Below are positions 17,492-26,960 of a stretch of DNA of 64,000 nucleotides, one piece after another. The position numbers and the translations under genes are program-made. How positions within the stretch are numbered: position 1 is the stretch's first letter; each line of letters opens with the position of its first letter. This DNA is from Massilia antarctica (lineage in GTDB: Bacteria; Pseudomonadota; Gammaproteobacteria; Burkholderiales; Burkholderiaceae_D), in the NCBI RefSeq assembly GCF_015689335.1, contig NZ_CP065053.1:5146001-5210000 (forward strand). The letters run 5' to 3'. Under the pieces are notes generated by a model. It searched no databases, was not told the origin of the DNA, and saw only the letters and a program-made list of their open reading frames with translations.

Positions 17492-18772
17492 TCAGGCAAA
17501 GCGACGATCGATCACGCGCTTGAGCTTTCCCGAGCGGGGATTGATTTCCAGCGCCGTCGCATCCACCCATTCTATGTCGATGGGCAGGATCTTGCCTTGC
17601 GCCAGCAATTGACCATACATGGGGCGATGCTCGTAGATCGCAGCGATGATCTGCGCGCTGAGCGCCGGATCGGCATTGCGATTGCCGATCCGCAGTATCA
17701 ACCCATCCTTTCCGTCACGATGGATGGTCAGCAATTGAAAATCGCAGGCGCCCTGGCAAGCCGGAAACGACGCCAGTACCGACCTTACATCTTCCGGATA
17801 CAGCGTGACCGGGCCGACCCTGGCCGATTCATCGGAACGTCCCCGTAACAGAAACTTGCGATGCGCCGTACCGTGGGCATCGACCCACCTGGCCCTGTCA
17901 CCGACCGGATAGCGCAGGATCGGCATCAAATGGCGCCGCAGGGCCGTGACCACGGCCAGCCCTTCGATGCCCGGCGCGACGATGGGCGAGCCCGTTTCTT
18001 CATCGATAATTTCGAACAGCGCATCATCATCGTAGCAGCGAAATTCATTGGGGCCGCATGAAAGATCGGCGAATCCCAGCAATCCGGCATCGGTGCTCGC
18101 ATAACCGATGGAGCGGATCTCGACGCCTGGAAAGCATGCTTCCAACCTGGCGCGCTGATCGGGATACATGGCTTCGCCGGCAAACAGGATCAATCTGACC
18201 GTCGACGCGGCTGGATCGCCCCCCACCTTGTCAATGTAATCTACCAGACTCATCATTGTGGTCGGCACGCCGGCCAAGACCGTGGCCTTCAATTCCGTGA
18301 TAATGCGATAGACATCGTCGGGTGTCGTGGCGCCCGCAATCGGGAGTTGCATGACCCGCTTGGGGCACTCTTCGAGCGCCTTGTGGGTAAACAAGAACGA
18401 TCCATACAATTCGCCGACATAAAACAGATTGGCGACCCGGTCGCCATCCTGCAGACCTCCCAGCGCCAGTCCGCGGGAAAAGGCTGTGACAAACACATTC
18501 CAGTCAGTCCGGCTGAACACCGAGAACTTGGGGTTGCCGGTGGTTCCGCCACTCTTCAAGACGATGCCATCGTGCATCGGCCCCGTCAGCAATTGCCCAC
18601 CCTCCAGACGGTTGGCTTCCCAAAACGCTTGCTGGCTCAACACGGGCAACTGTTCGATCGCGTGTATCGTTTCCGGCAATGCGCGGTAAAGATCGCCATA
18701 AAATGGCGAATTTTTCCGGGCAAACGCGATCAGTGAGGGAAGTATTTCCCGGCTAATTTCCATGCTCATCAA
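17492..18772 (-). CDS. PaaK-like adenylate-forming ligase
   Basis: A 426-aa phenylacetate-CoA-ligase-like enzyme, expected to activate a carboxylic acid with ATP and transfer it to CoA or another thiol. The ATP-binding A3 motif is LKSGGTTGNPKFSVF (about residues 72-86). A later block has IGYASTDAGLLGF (about 237-249), the family's acyl-AMP pocket. The C-terminal RSGKLKRVIDRR carries the conserved Lys of the mobile domain. It is the last gene of a five-gene operon and overlaps the upstream luxC-type gene by 4 bp. The substrate is unknown; partners suggest a fatty or aryl acid. Codon use is less GC-rich than flanking housekeeping genes. Confidence 0.88.
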   Translation of the reverse strand: MMSMEISREILPSLIAFARKNSPFYGDLYRALPETIHAIEQLPVLSQQAFWEANRLEGGQLLTGPMHDGIVLKSGGTTGNPKFSVFSRTDWNVFVTAFSRGLALGGLQDGDRVANLFYVGELYGSFLFTHKALEECPKRVMQLPIAGATTPDDVYRIITELKATVLAGVPTTMMSLVDYIDKVGGDPAASTVRLILFAGEAMYPDQRARLEACFPGVEIRSIGYASTDAGLLGFADLSCGPNEFRCYDDDALFEIIDEETGSPIVAPGIEGLAVVTALRRHLMPILRYPVGDRARWVDAHGTAHRKFLLRGRSDESARVGPVTLYPEDVRSVLASFPACQGACDFQLLTIHRDGKDGLILRIGNRNADPALSAQIIAAIYEHRPMYGQLLAQGKILPIDIEWVDATALEINPRSGKLKRVIDRRFA

Positions 18773-21300
18773 CGCGCTCTCCGGTCCAGCACACGAATCA
18801 ATTTTCCGCTTCCCGCAGTCCTGTGGAATTCATCGATTCCCACCGCTTGCACTTCAAACAGCAGCGTTTCATCGGTCAGCACGGCTTCCTGCAAATCCAT
18901 GTAGTTTTCCAGGAAAATCTCTCGGCAACGCAGCGCTGGCAAGCGCTCCGAATCGGAAATCACCAAGATGACCTTTTCCTTGATCTCGGCTTGCGCCAGG
19001 ATCAGCTGCGCTTCGCCCGCATAGGCGAAGTGCGTCGCCAGGATACGGATGAATTCCTGATAATTGAGGAAAGTGGAACCGATCCGACAAATATCCCCCG
19101 TCCGTCCCAGCAGTCGAAAGCGCGGCGCGGCCCTGCCGCAGGCGCAAATGCCATCCGGATCGGCGATCCAGTGGCCGACATCGCCGATTTCGTAGCGCAA
19201 TGGCTTATTGACCGACAACATGCGCGGCGTGAAAACCAATCGGCCGACTTCCTCGCCTTGCACCGCTCGATCTTCATCCATTTTCAATATTTCGAGGTAT
19301 TGAAGCTGTTGCTGAAGATGGTGGACGCCGCCATCGCTATGTTCGCACTGGAAGCCGATCGGACCGATATCGACGCTGCCATAGGCGGCCGAGCGTATCA
19401 CATCGACCTGGAAGGACTGGTGCAGATAATGTCGCTGGGCGGGACTGAAATGTTCTCCGCCATAATAGATCTTCTTGACTCCCCGATAGGCGGAGAGAAT
19501 GTCAGCTTCCTTTTCAAACAGTTGCAGAATATACGATGGCATGCCGAGCAAGACATTCACCTTGTTCTTGACGATTTCCTGGGCGACCATGCGGGTATCG
19601 CCATGGGCCGCCATGGGGAACTGGATGGCGCCCAACTGTTCGAGTGCCGAAAAAAAGCTGATGAAGCCACCGTAGAGCCCCCCGCCAAAGAACAGATTCA
19701 TCGCCCGGTCGCCGAGCGGATCAAAGCCCGCCGCGTACAAACCCTCGGCACCGAGCCGGATATGCTCATGGTATTGCTGGTAGCTGAACGTCGACAGTTT
19801 TGGTTCGCCCGTGCTACCGCCCGACTTGAAGAAAAGATGGGCTTGGGCAGGATCGGCCGGCACCGACTGGAACTGCTCCTTGGCGGTCATGGCCGGAACC
19901 GGGTCCCACTGCAGCGGAGGGAATTTTCTCAACTCATCGAAATTGGAAATCCCCTGCGCTTCATGGGGCAACTGCAAGCTCACTCTGCGGCAATAGCGTT
20001 GCAACGCATAGACACCGTCATGCGGCTCGCCGGGGTATCCTCCCGTCATTTCGCCAATACGCCGGATACGGATCGCCCCCGCACGCAAGAAAGAGCGCGA
20101 CAGCGGATGCATTTCCGAGAGTTTGCAACAGATCGCCACTGTTTGCAGATAGTTGCGCATGGGCCGCAAGACCCGGATGATGTCGGTGCGCGGCAAGGGC
20201 TTGACCCAGATGCTGCGGTACAGCGGCGATGCCGCCAGCGCCGCATGGTCGTCGATGTAAATGCGCCACCCGCCATCTGGTGCTTCGATGAGGCGAGCAT
20301 TGCCGAGGCACGCTTCGAGCCTGTGACACTCGCTGACCAAAGCAATTTCGCCGGCACTGGCGGTATCGGGCAACTGGCGTGGCAGTTCGTGCGCCACCAA
20401 GGTCAAGGCATCGGCAAGCCGCTCGCCAAAGCGCTGCAATTCATTCCAGTCCGACGTGTCGAGATAGACGCATTGCGGACTGGAACAGGCTTGCTGTTCC
20501 ATCAGGCAGCATTCCATGGCGAGTTGTTTCAGGGTATGGGGATCCTGGGCAGCTTCCATGGAAAGAAATGCCAACGATATCTTGTGTCCCCACTCGACGA
20601 TGCGCACGCTGGCAGGGGCCATGGCGCGTATCGATTGAATCGACTCCTCACCGCCCCAGGCGGCAATGCCATCGGCCCCGGCAAATACCGGCTCCAACAG
20701 ATCTTTTCGCTTCGACGACATTGTCGCCACGATGATGAATTTCTCAAGCTGGGCGCTCGGATCGCACTTGCCCAAGGCATGTAACAAGATCTGGGGGAAG
20801 GAACTCTCTTGCGGACTCGTCTTGAGAAAGTTAAGATTTCCAGAAAGCAATCCTTCGAGCACGCTCATCGGCCCGACCGTGAAGGCATTTTGCGGTGAGA
20901 TGTGGACCAGGAAACCCAACGGCGCCCACGCTTCGAAGATCGCATCGTCGAATTGGGTGCGGCAAGCGAGCAAGGGATTGCTGGAACCGAGTTCACGGAT
21001 CAGCTTCTTTTCCAGATTCTCACGGCGCAAGACATCGGCTATTTCAAGCAAGGCCAGACCGATTTCGTCCGACGTCAATTGACCGGTGCCAGACAAGCAG
21101 TTCTTCAATTCGGTAAAAATAGCCGATTTTTCCCTGATATTTTTCCCGAGTAAATCCCCGGCTGCCAGCACCGTCTCGATATCGAGTTCGCACGCCATTT
21201 GCCGGGCCACCAACGATTGTATATCGCCGATCCTGCTGGCCAGTTCTTGATCGCCGATCCACTCGCCTTGCCAGAGGTGTTGCTTGTTCATATTTTCCAT
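18769..21300 (-). CDS. Fusion protein: LuxC-type acyl-CoA reductase + PaaK-like adenylation domain
   Basis: An 843-aa two-domain protein. Residues about 1-440 are a LuxC-like reductase that should convert a thioester-bound acyl group to an aldehyde with NAD(P)H. The acyl-accepting Cys272 sits in the LuxC block EQQACSSPQC, and SPQNAFTVGPMSVLEGLLSGN (about 135-155) matches the nucleotide-binding part. Residues about 445-843 are an adenylate-forming domain with A3 motif FKSGGSTGEPKLSTF (about 491-505) and C-terminal AGSGKLIRVLDRR with the conserved Lys. Luminous bacteria encode these as separate polypeptides. It starts 2 bp after luxE ends and overlaps the next gene by 4 bp. The fusion lies in one open frame with no sign of a sequencing join. 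Confidence 0.9.
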   Translation of the reverse strand: MENMNKQHLWQGEWIGDQELASRIGDIQSLVARQMACELDIETVLAAGDLLGKNIREKSAIFTELKNCLSGTGQLTSDEIGLALLEIADVLRRENLEKKLIRELGSSNPLLACRTQFDDAIFEAWAPLGFLVHISPQNAFTVGPMSVLEGLLSGNLNFLKTSPQESSFPQILLHALGKCDPSAQLEKFIIVATMSSKRKDLLEPVFAGADGIAAWGGEESIQSIRAMAPASVRIVEWGHKISLAFLSMEAAQDPHTLKQLAMECCLMEQQACSSPQCVYLDTSDWNELQRFGERLADALTLVAHELPRQLPDTASAGEIALVSECHRLEACLGNARLIEAPDGGWRIYIDDHAALAASPLYRSIWVKPLPRTDIIRVLRPMRNYLQTVAICCKLSEMHPLSRSFLRAGAIRIRRIGEMTGGYPGEPHDGVYALQRYCRRVSLQLPHEAQGISNFDELRKFPPLQWDPVPAMTAKEQFQSVPADPAQAHLFFKSGGSTGEPKLSTFSYQQYHEHIRLGAEGLYAAGFDPLGDRAMNLFFGGGLYGGFISFFSALEQLGAIQFPMAAHGDTRMVAQEIVKNKVNVLLGMPSYILQLFEKEADILSAYRGVKKIYYGGEHFSPAQRHYLHQSFQVDVIRSAAYGSVDIGPIGFQCEHSDGGVHHLQQQLQYLEILKMDEDRAVQGEEVGRLVFTPRMLSVNKPLRYEIGDVGHWIADPDGICACGRAAPRFRLLGRTGDICRIGSTFLNYQEFIRILATHFAYAGEAQLILAQAEIKEKVILVISDSERLPALRCREIFLENYMDLQEAVLTDETLLFEVQAVGIDEFHRTAGSGKLIRVLDRRAR

Positions 21301-21302
21301 GA

Positions 21303-22463
21303 TTACCGCCTCAACAGTTCAGCCGCCGCAATGGCGCAGCTTTTATTTTTACTTGTTCCAGCCCGTCCGTGAATGACGAAATACGGCCGCTCATTTCCGC
21401 AAGCACAGGATTCGCCGGGATACAGCGTCGCCATGTCGCCCATCAAGACACTCTGGGCAGGCACTGAGGTGATGTAGGGCGTGAGAAATTGCAGGAAGCC
21501 CGCTTCAGCGAATTTCCTTGGTTTCAGGGTACGCACATCGCGGATGATCACCTGCGACCAGACCGGAACATGAAATTGGTGGTGTGCGCACTCCGCGTAC
21601 GGGACGGCATGCTCGACCGAGCCGAAGCTGTCGCGGATACGCAGGTCGGGAATGCCAAGCTGCTCGTGAATGCGGGCGTACAGATCGTGTTTGGCGATCG
21701 CCTGGTCGGCATTGCCTTTCCATCCACCGCCGAGGAATACCAGCGAATCGGCGGAGAGTTTGAGCGGCGGCAAGCCCAGCTCGCGCATCCGCTTCAGTGT
21801 AAAAAACAGAAATGCCGGGAAACCGAAAATGCGTACTGGAAGACCTTCTGCGGCGTACTGTTGCAGCTTTTCGATGCAACCAAAAACATCGAACTCGTGC
21901 GAAGCGCCGCCGGTCGCCGTTGTTGGCGCGCCGGTCCTGCGCAAAGCATAAAATGCCGATGCAACGGGTGCATACTTGCACAGGAAATTGTCGGTGTGGG
22001 CCGTTCCCAGTTGCGAATCCGATGCGGTTTCATACGAATACAGCAGATAGTTGGTCTTGACATCCGGCGTGTTCCAGCCAAAGTGCTCGAAGACCGCGTC
22101 GATCATCTTTTGCCCGGCGCTCAATGACCAGGCATCAAACGAGACTTGCGACTTTTGACCGGTGGTTCCGGAAGAAGTCAGGTGCAGCTTGATGTCATCG
22201 CGCGCAACCGAAAGAAGTTCGTGCGACTTGAAAAACGTCGCCGGAACAAAGGGGATGCTCGCCAGGTCATCGATCGAGGTTAGCGTGGCGGCATCAAATT
22301 GTTTCATTTCCAGCAATTTCCGATAAAATGGCGATTGCTCCTGGTGCCAGTTGATATTTTCCTTCATGGCATCGACAAACATCGATTCCTGCGCGGCGGA
22401 GGAAGCGAAGGGATGGCGTTGTTCGCAAACGCCCTGGACCGCGTGCATAGTCTTGATATTCAT
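21303..22463 (-). CDS. luxE: LuxE-type acyl-protein synthetase
   Basis: A 386-aa adenylate-forming enzyme that activates a fatty acid as acyl-AMP, then carries it on a cysteine and hands it to the LuxC reductase. The ATP motif is LTSSGTTGQKSQVSFD (about residues 95-110). FGSVEHAVPYAECAHHQFHVP (about 290) and MGDMATLYPGESCACGNERP are LuxE-like. Near the C-terminus, GRAGTSKNKSCAI places Cys376 where Vibrio LuxE has its acylated cysteine (Cys364 in a 378-aa protein, from memory). Overlap with the MFS gene upstream is 4 bp (ATGA), so translation is coupled. There is no luciferase (luxAB) or thioesterase (luxD) gene here. Confidence 0.92.
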   Translation of the reverse strand: MNIKTMHAVQGVCEQRHPFASSAAQESMFVDAMKENINWHQEQSPFYRKLLEMKQFDAATLTSIDDLASIPFVPATFFKSHELLSVARDDIKLHLTSSGTTGQKSQVSFDAWSLSAGQKMIDAVFEHFGWNTPDVKTNYLLYSYETASDSQLGTAHTDNFLCKYAPVASAFYALRRTGAPTTATGGASHEFDVFGCIEKLQQYAAEGLPVRIFGFPAFLFFTLKRMRELGLPPLKLSADSLVFLGGGWKGNADQAIAKHDLYARIHEQLGIPDLRIRDSFGSVEHAVPYAECAHHQFHVPVWSQVIIRDVRTLKPRKFAEAGFLQFLTPYITSVPAQSVLMGDMATLYPGESCACGNERPYFVIHGRAGTSKNKSCAIAAAELLRR

Positions 22464-23674
22464 ATTTCCCTAAATTCCCGATAAAATGCGGTGGCCAGTG
22501 ATATCGTCAACAACCCGAGCGCGAGACATATCGTCATTTTTGTCAAATCGATTTTTTCAATCAAGCTTCCCACCATCAACATCGATATCGGCAAGGCGCC
22601 AATACTGATCGTATTGACCCAGCTCATGACCACGGGGACATCGGCTGGCGCCGGCCGCGATTGAAACAGCGTCAATAGCGACACATTGACGACGGCCAGT
22701 GCCAGCCCCAAGCCAGCCAGTGCCAGGCAAGCCAATACGGGATTGTGGTTCAAGCCAAAGAAAAGGTAGAGCAGGGACACGGCGCTCAAGCCGGCGATCG
22801 CCCGCTTGCCCCTGTTGAGCGGAAATTCCGCGACCGAAAGCAACAAACTTCCCGCCACCATCCCCACGCCGATCGACACCTCGAAGGCGGCCAGCATGGC
22901 AAGATTGCCGGCGAATCGGGTCTGGACAAACAAGGGGAGCAAGGCCATCAAGGGTGTCAGCGCAAGATTCATCAGGAAAAATGCCGACAACATGAAGCGT
23001 ATCAAGGGATCGGCAAACATCGACCGCCCGGGTATCGCTGGCGCCATGTCGGCATTCGCCGGCTCCGATTCGACCGTTTCCGGATCGGCAGGATCGAGCC
23101 GGATTCCCCCTTCCAGCCCTGCCGCCAGCAAATAGCTAAGCCCATTCAATACAAGCAGACCCGACAAACCAAGCCAAGGATAGAGCAGGGCGGAAATCGC
23201 TGGCCCGACTACCGTCCCCAGGGAAAAGCAGGAATCGACCATGGCGGTCAACTGTGGGACCAGTTCCTTTTTTGGCATGAGCCCGGGCAGCGTAAAGACA
23301 GCGATATTGAACAGCGCGCCAAGCAAATTTGAAACAAACGTCAGGATAAATAGCGTGGTCAGCGAATGGTGCTTGAAATAGGCGAGCCACAACAGTCCGA
23401 CCAGCAAGAAGATCATGCCCCTTAATACGTCGGTATGTATCAGTGTCCTCAGGACGCCGATTCTTTGCACCAGCTTGCCCCCACTGCTGGCCAGCAACAG
23501 ATGGGGAAGCGCGCCTATCGCCAGGAACCACGGTATCATTTGTATGGATTGCTCCTGCGAAATAACCCAGACCAGGCCGAGGGTCATCATCTTGTCGCAG
23601 ATTTGTGAAATGAATTGCCCGACGAAAAGCCTGGATGAATTCTGGTCCTTGAATACTGCCATTGAAAATTTCAT
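22460..23674 (-). CDS. MFS exporter of the lux-like operon
   Basis: A 404-aa inner-membrane protein with about 12 hydrophobic segments, e.g. MIPWFLAIGALPHLLLASSG, GMIFLLVGLLWLAYF and FMLSAFFLMNLALTPLMALL. It is of the MFS_3 / enterobactin-exporter-like type. It most likely exports the operon's product or protects the host from it. The start at 23674 follows the preceding gene by 10 bp; a second Met four codons in would also serve. It overlaps luxE by 4 bp. Confidence 0.9.
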   Translation of the reverse strand: MKFSMAVFKDQNSSRLFVGQFISQICDKMMTLGLVWVISQEQSIQMIPWFLAIGALPHLLLASSGGKLVQRIGVLRTLIHTDVLRGMIFLLVGLLWLAYFKHHSLTTLFILTFVSNLLGALFNIAVFTLPGLMPKKELVPQLTAMVDSCFSLGTVVGPAISALLYPWLGLSGLLVLNGLSYLLAAGLEGGIRLDPADPETVESEPANADMAPAIPGRSMFADPLIRFMLSAFFLMNLALTPLMALLPLFVQTRFAGNLAMLAAFEVSIGVGMVAGSLLLSVAEFPLNRGKRAIAGLSAVSLLYLFFGLNHNPVLACLALAGLGLALAVVNVSLLTLFQSRPAPADVPVVMSWVNTISIGALPISMLMVGSLIEKIDLTKMTICLALGLLTISLATAFYREFREI

Positions 23675-23684
23675 GATAATCCTG

Positions 23685-24845
23685 TCACGCTGCGCACGCC
23701 GGTTCCGGCTCCAGCGAATTTTTTTTCCAGAGTTGCAGATACTGGTTCAAATATTCGCGATTAATGCCTTCCAGGCGGATATTTCTGAAATTCAGTATTT
23801 CATAAGATCGGCTGAATATGACGAAATCATAGCGCTGCGCGCCAATCAAATGCATGGCGGGGAAATAGGCGCAGGGAATGAAACCGGCTTGCATTGCGAT
23901 TTCTATTTTCTCCGACTCATCGGCGCGAATAATGAATTCGATATAGCGCACACCCAGGTCTTGCAAGATTACCGATGCCTTTTCCACGATATCGGCGAAT
24001 CCTGCATTGCACAAATCGTGAATGCCGATCAACACGCAATGTTTGTCCGTCTGTGAAAAATAACAGAAAACCTCCACGTCCTGATCGGCCGAGCTGATCA
24101 GCAGATTGGGTTCTTGAAACGGGAAAAAAGTATGGTGGTCTTGCGCCACCAGCGTGTTCTTGCCCTCGTCAAAACGGCGCTTGGTCAGGCGCGGTGCATG
24201 GATCAATTCGAGTTCCAGCGCGGAGCGTGCGCGCGAGAAATTTTCGGCGCTGGTATGGGGAATCCAATCGTCGGGAATCGCGGGCAAGCCGCATTCGCGC
24301 CGGACTATTTCAAAAAGGGGACGCAGACGTGGATGCAGGGCAAAATCGGTAAAGCGCGAATCGAACGCGCTTTTCGTAAATAATGCCGTAAGGCAATGCG
24401 TTTCATACCCGCTCGTCTTGTGAACATTTGGGAAAATTCCCAGTTTTCGGTAGCCCAGATTCGCCGTCAATTTTTGCGGTGCCGAAGAAACCGTTCTGGT
24501 TGTGGCGTAGACGACTTCGACATGTGCGATGGCGCGCAATTGCGCATAGCCGAATTCCATCATCCGTTCCGTCAAATTCTGTCCGCGACAGTCATTTTCA
24601 ATGACTGCGCCAAAGACTTTGGCAAGCCCGGTGAGCGTGTGCTGATAGACGACGGAACCAACAATTCGGTCATCGATGGACGCCACAATCCAGTAATAGT
24701 CATCCCGCCCGAGCGCAGCGCGCAGTCGCGCCGTCTCCGACATCATTGGATCACTGTAATCACCTTGGTAGACGCTTTGGTAGAGGTCGACGATCTGAGC
24801 GGCATCTCGTGGAATGGCTTTTCTTAAGGTAATATATTTTTTCAT
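23685..24845 (-). CDS. GNAT-family N-acyltransferase-like protein (two GNAT-like halves)
   Basis: A 386-aa first gene of the operon. The N-terminal half (about 1-155) has GNAT features: RKAIPRDAAQIVDLYQSVYQGDY, then IVGSVVYQHTLTGLAKVFGAVIEND, and CRGQNLTERMMEFGYAQLRA, an acetyl-CoA-binding-like R/Q-x-x-G/N-x-(T/G) loop in altered form. The C-terminal half (about 250-360) has a second, weaker GNAT-like pattern ending YDFVIFSRSYE. It may acylate an amine, perhaps using the activated acyl group made by the operon. An AT-rich leader with a well-formed promoter lies upstream. No strong Shine-Dalgarno precedes the ATG. Confidence 0.78.
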   Translation of the reverse strand: MKKYITLRKAIPRDAAQIVDLYQSVYQGDYSDPMMSETARLRAALGRDDYYWIVASIDDRIVGSVVYQHTLTGLAKVFGAVIENDCRGQNLTERMMEFGYAQLRAIAHVEVVYATTRTVSSAPQKLTANLGYRKLGIFPNVHKTSGYETHCLTALFTKSAFDSRFTDFALHPRLRPLFEIVRRECGLPAIPDDWIPHTSAENFSRARSALELELIHAPRLTKRRFDEGKNTLVAQDHHTFFPFQEPNLLISSADQDVEVFCYFSQTDKHCVLIGIHDLCNAGFADIVEKASVILQDLGVRYIEFIIRADESEKIEIAMQAGFIPCAYFPAMHLIGAQRYDFVIFSRSYEILNFRNIRLEGINREYLNQYLQLWKKNSLEPEPACAA

Positions 24846-24927
24846 AATAGTATTATTTTTTTTGAAAGTGTATTATCTTATTGGAATGACGCCGTTTTAT
24901 CGGCGGGCAAGTTAATCATGGCGCCGA

Positions 24928-24956
24928 ATTCTATATAAGGCAATATTGAAAGTCAA
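24928..24956 (-). promoter_or_regulatory. Sigma-70 promoter of the lux-like operon
   Basis: On the minus strand TTGACT (24951-24956) and TAGAAT (24928-24933) are separated by exactly 17 bp, about 80 bp before the start of the GNAT gene. The region is strikingly AT-rich compared with neighbouring DNA. I see no lux-box-like palindrome. Confidence 0.72.
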
Positions 24957-25442
24957 GCAGGGAGATATAAAAGCTTGGTGACGAGGAAGAAAATATGAGG
25001 CCGGTGCCAATTGATTAGTCAAGATGGACAACGAGATCAAGCGGAAAATTGTCATCAATTTGTAATGCAAATGCAATAAGCATTAAATTTTCCACGGATC
25101 TGGTTTTTCTTGAAACAGCGAGAGCGACGCGCCGCTTCGCTCTGGCAAACCATTTGATACCTTGCCAGTCGATAAACGCGGGGCTCTCGACATAATGTGA
25201 CGCTTTCATGACCGACATGCAGCGCTTTGGGCGGCAAGCTTTGGAGGCAAAGCGTTCACCTGACAAGGCTCCTGCCGGCGTCGTCGCCGTCGTGTCAATG
25301 TTTTACGTCGCGCAGGCGTCTTCGGCACGTCAAATAAATTTGCGAACGACCGTACTAAATTATGCTATTCTCGTATCGATCCACCCGGCGGCGGGCCAAC
25401 GCCGCCGGGCACAGACCATTCATCCCATACCAGGAGAGACAC
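24957..25442. other. Intergenic region between the lux-like operon and a thiolase remnant
   Basis: No gene I can support. The last 100 bp (about 25340-25442) look like a former plus-strand promoter/leader. They contain an imperfect palindrome around GAACGACCGTAC (25341-25352) resembling TetR-type operators of fatty-acid genes, a GC-rich hairpin CCCGGCGGCG/CGCCGCCGGG (about 25383-25408), and AGGAGAGAC just before the thiolase start. This leader probably belongs to the dead thiolase gene. Confidence 0.4.
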
Positions 25443-25665
25443 ATGCCAGACCGCCCGCACGGGCTTGGCCAAATCGTGGAAGGGCGCCTTCAACATGATC
25501 CCACGGCGCCACGCTGGGCGGCCATGTGCTGCGGGCGGCCATCGCGCGCGCCAACATCGAGCCGGGTGAAGTTGAGGATGTGCTGATCGGCTGCGCCAAC
25601 CCGGAGGGCGCGACCGGCGCCACCATCCGCGTCAGATCGCGCTGCGGCCAGCGCGTCACCTTCAT
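25443..25665 (+). pseudogene. Acetyl-CoA acetyltransferase (thiolase) N-terminal remnant
   Basis: Reading across frameshifts gives ARTGLAKSWKGAFNM, HGATLGGHVLRAAIARANIE and PGEVEDVLIGCANPEGATGA, the N-terminal 60-70 residues of a thiolase. At least three frame changes are needed: near 25450, near 25500 (an extra C in a CCC run), and near 25632. It ends without the catalytic Cys region. A good Shine-Dalgarno (AGGAGA) still precedes its ATG. A decayed gene cut off by mobile-element activity. Confidence 0.8.
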
Positions 25666-26105
25666 CCCCGAAGTGAAGGCGGAAGATAGGCGATTCAAGC
25701 GCATGAACCACCGTATCGCGGCTGCCATTTTGCCGTCGCGCCACGAAACCGGCTCATGGCACGTCGCTGCGACCTGAAAACTTTCCGATGGCACAGAGAC
25801 ATCATGCGGCCGTGCTTGGACAAGGTGTCAACACGTCAACCATGTGGTCGCAACCCGGCCCTTGGTGGCGCACCTGTCCCGCATGAGCGCCGCTGACGGG
25901 TCTTGGCCCACGTCTTGCCGGCCCCACAACGGCGGCCCGCGGGGGCCCAATGCCGTTTCGAGTTGAACTTGACTTCGGCTACTATGTGGCCTACTGCTGT
26001 GAATGCCTGATTCCCCCTGATTGTATGATGCAAGGGGCCCGGAGCAGGGGCAAGGGCGGGTGCAGCCCGGCGAAGCGAACCCTTGACGCTGCCAAGTACG
26101 CGGTC

Positions 26106-26960
26106 ATGAAACAATTGCGACTCGAATATCCCCTCACCGTACTGTGTCGCGTCTTTGACGTTTCGCGCAGCGGGTTCTATGCGTGGGCGGACGGCAAGCT
26201 ATCGCAGCGCGCGCAGGACGACGCGCGCCTGAAGGTCGCCATCGAAGCCATCCATGCGCAGAGCCGCCAGACGTATGGCCCGCTACGCATGCAGCCGGAA
26301 CTGGAAGCGCAAGGCTTTCCAGCGGGGTGGGACCGCATTGTCCGACTGCGCCGCGAGCTCGCCTTGCGCTGCAAGCAGAAGCGGAAATTCAAGGCCACCA
26401 CCAATTCGAACCATGACCTGCCGGTGGCCGACAATTTGCTCAACCAGAGCTTCGCACCGACCCGCCCGAACGAAGCCTGGGTGACGGATATCACCTACGT
26501 AGCCACCGGCGAGGGCTGGCTCTACCTGGCAGGTATCAAGGACGTCTTCACCTGCGAGTTGGTGGGCTACGCGATGGGCGAACGCATGACGCAAACGCTG
26601 ACGGCAACGGCGCTATGGAGGCCGTGCGCAACAAGCGCCCCGCGCCCGGTCTGATTCATCAGTCCGACCGTGGCAGCCAGTACTGCGTTCATGACTATCA
26701 AAAACTGGTGAAGCAATTCGGCATGCAGGCATCCATGTCGCGCAGAGGAAATTGCTACGACAACGTGCCGATGGAAAGCTTCTGGGGCAGCCTGAAAAAC
26801 GAGCTGGTGCACCATCAGCGCTACGCGACAAGGGCCGATGCACGGGCGGCGATACAGGAATATATCGACAGCTGCTATAACCGCCAGCGGCGCCACTCGC
26901 GCCTCGCCAATGTTCCACCGGCGCTGTTTGCTGAAAAATTCAGCAAACAGCAACAGGCGT
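26106..26960 (+). pseudogene. IS3-family OrfB, frameshifted remnant
   Basis: The first segment begins MKQLRLEYPLTVLCRVFDVS and reaches VTDITYVATGEGWLYLAGIK with the first catalytic Asp. A single-base frame change near 26610 (TATAL / AVRNKRPAPG) leads to a second segment with HQSDRGSQYCVHDYQ (second Asp) and NVPMESFWGSLKNELVHH (Glu). The C-terminus ...FAEKFSKQQQ ends around 26960, directly against IS5-type sequence. No orfA or clear left end is present. Inactive. Confidence 0.85.

Noticed and set aside
17492..24845. Bioluminescence (lux) operon
   Set aside because: LuxC- and LuxE-type proteins are present but no luxA, luxB, luxD or luxG; light production is not supported.
25015..25266. 83-codon minus-strand frame between the lux-like operon and thiolase remnant
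   Set aside because: No family recognised, no ribosome-binding site, and it lies in degraded DNA; might be an old transposase scrap but I cannot support it.
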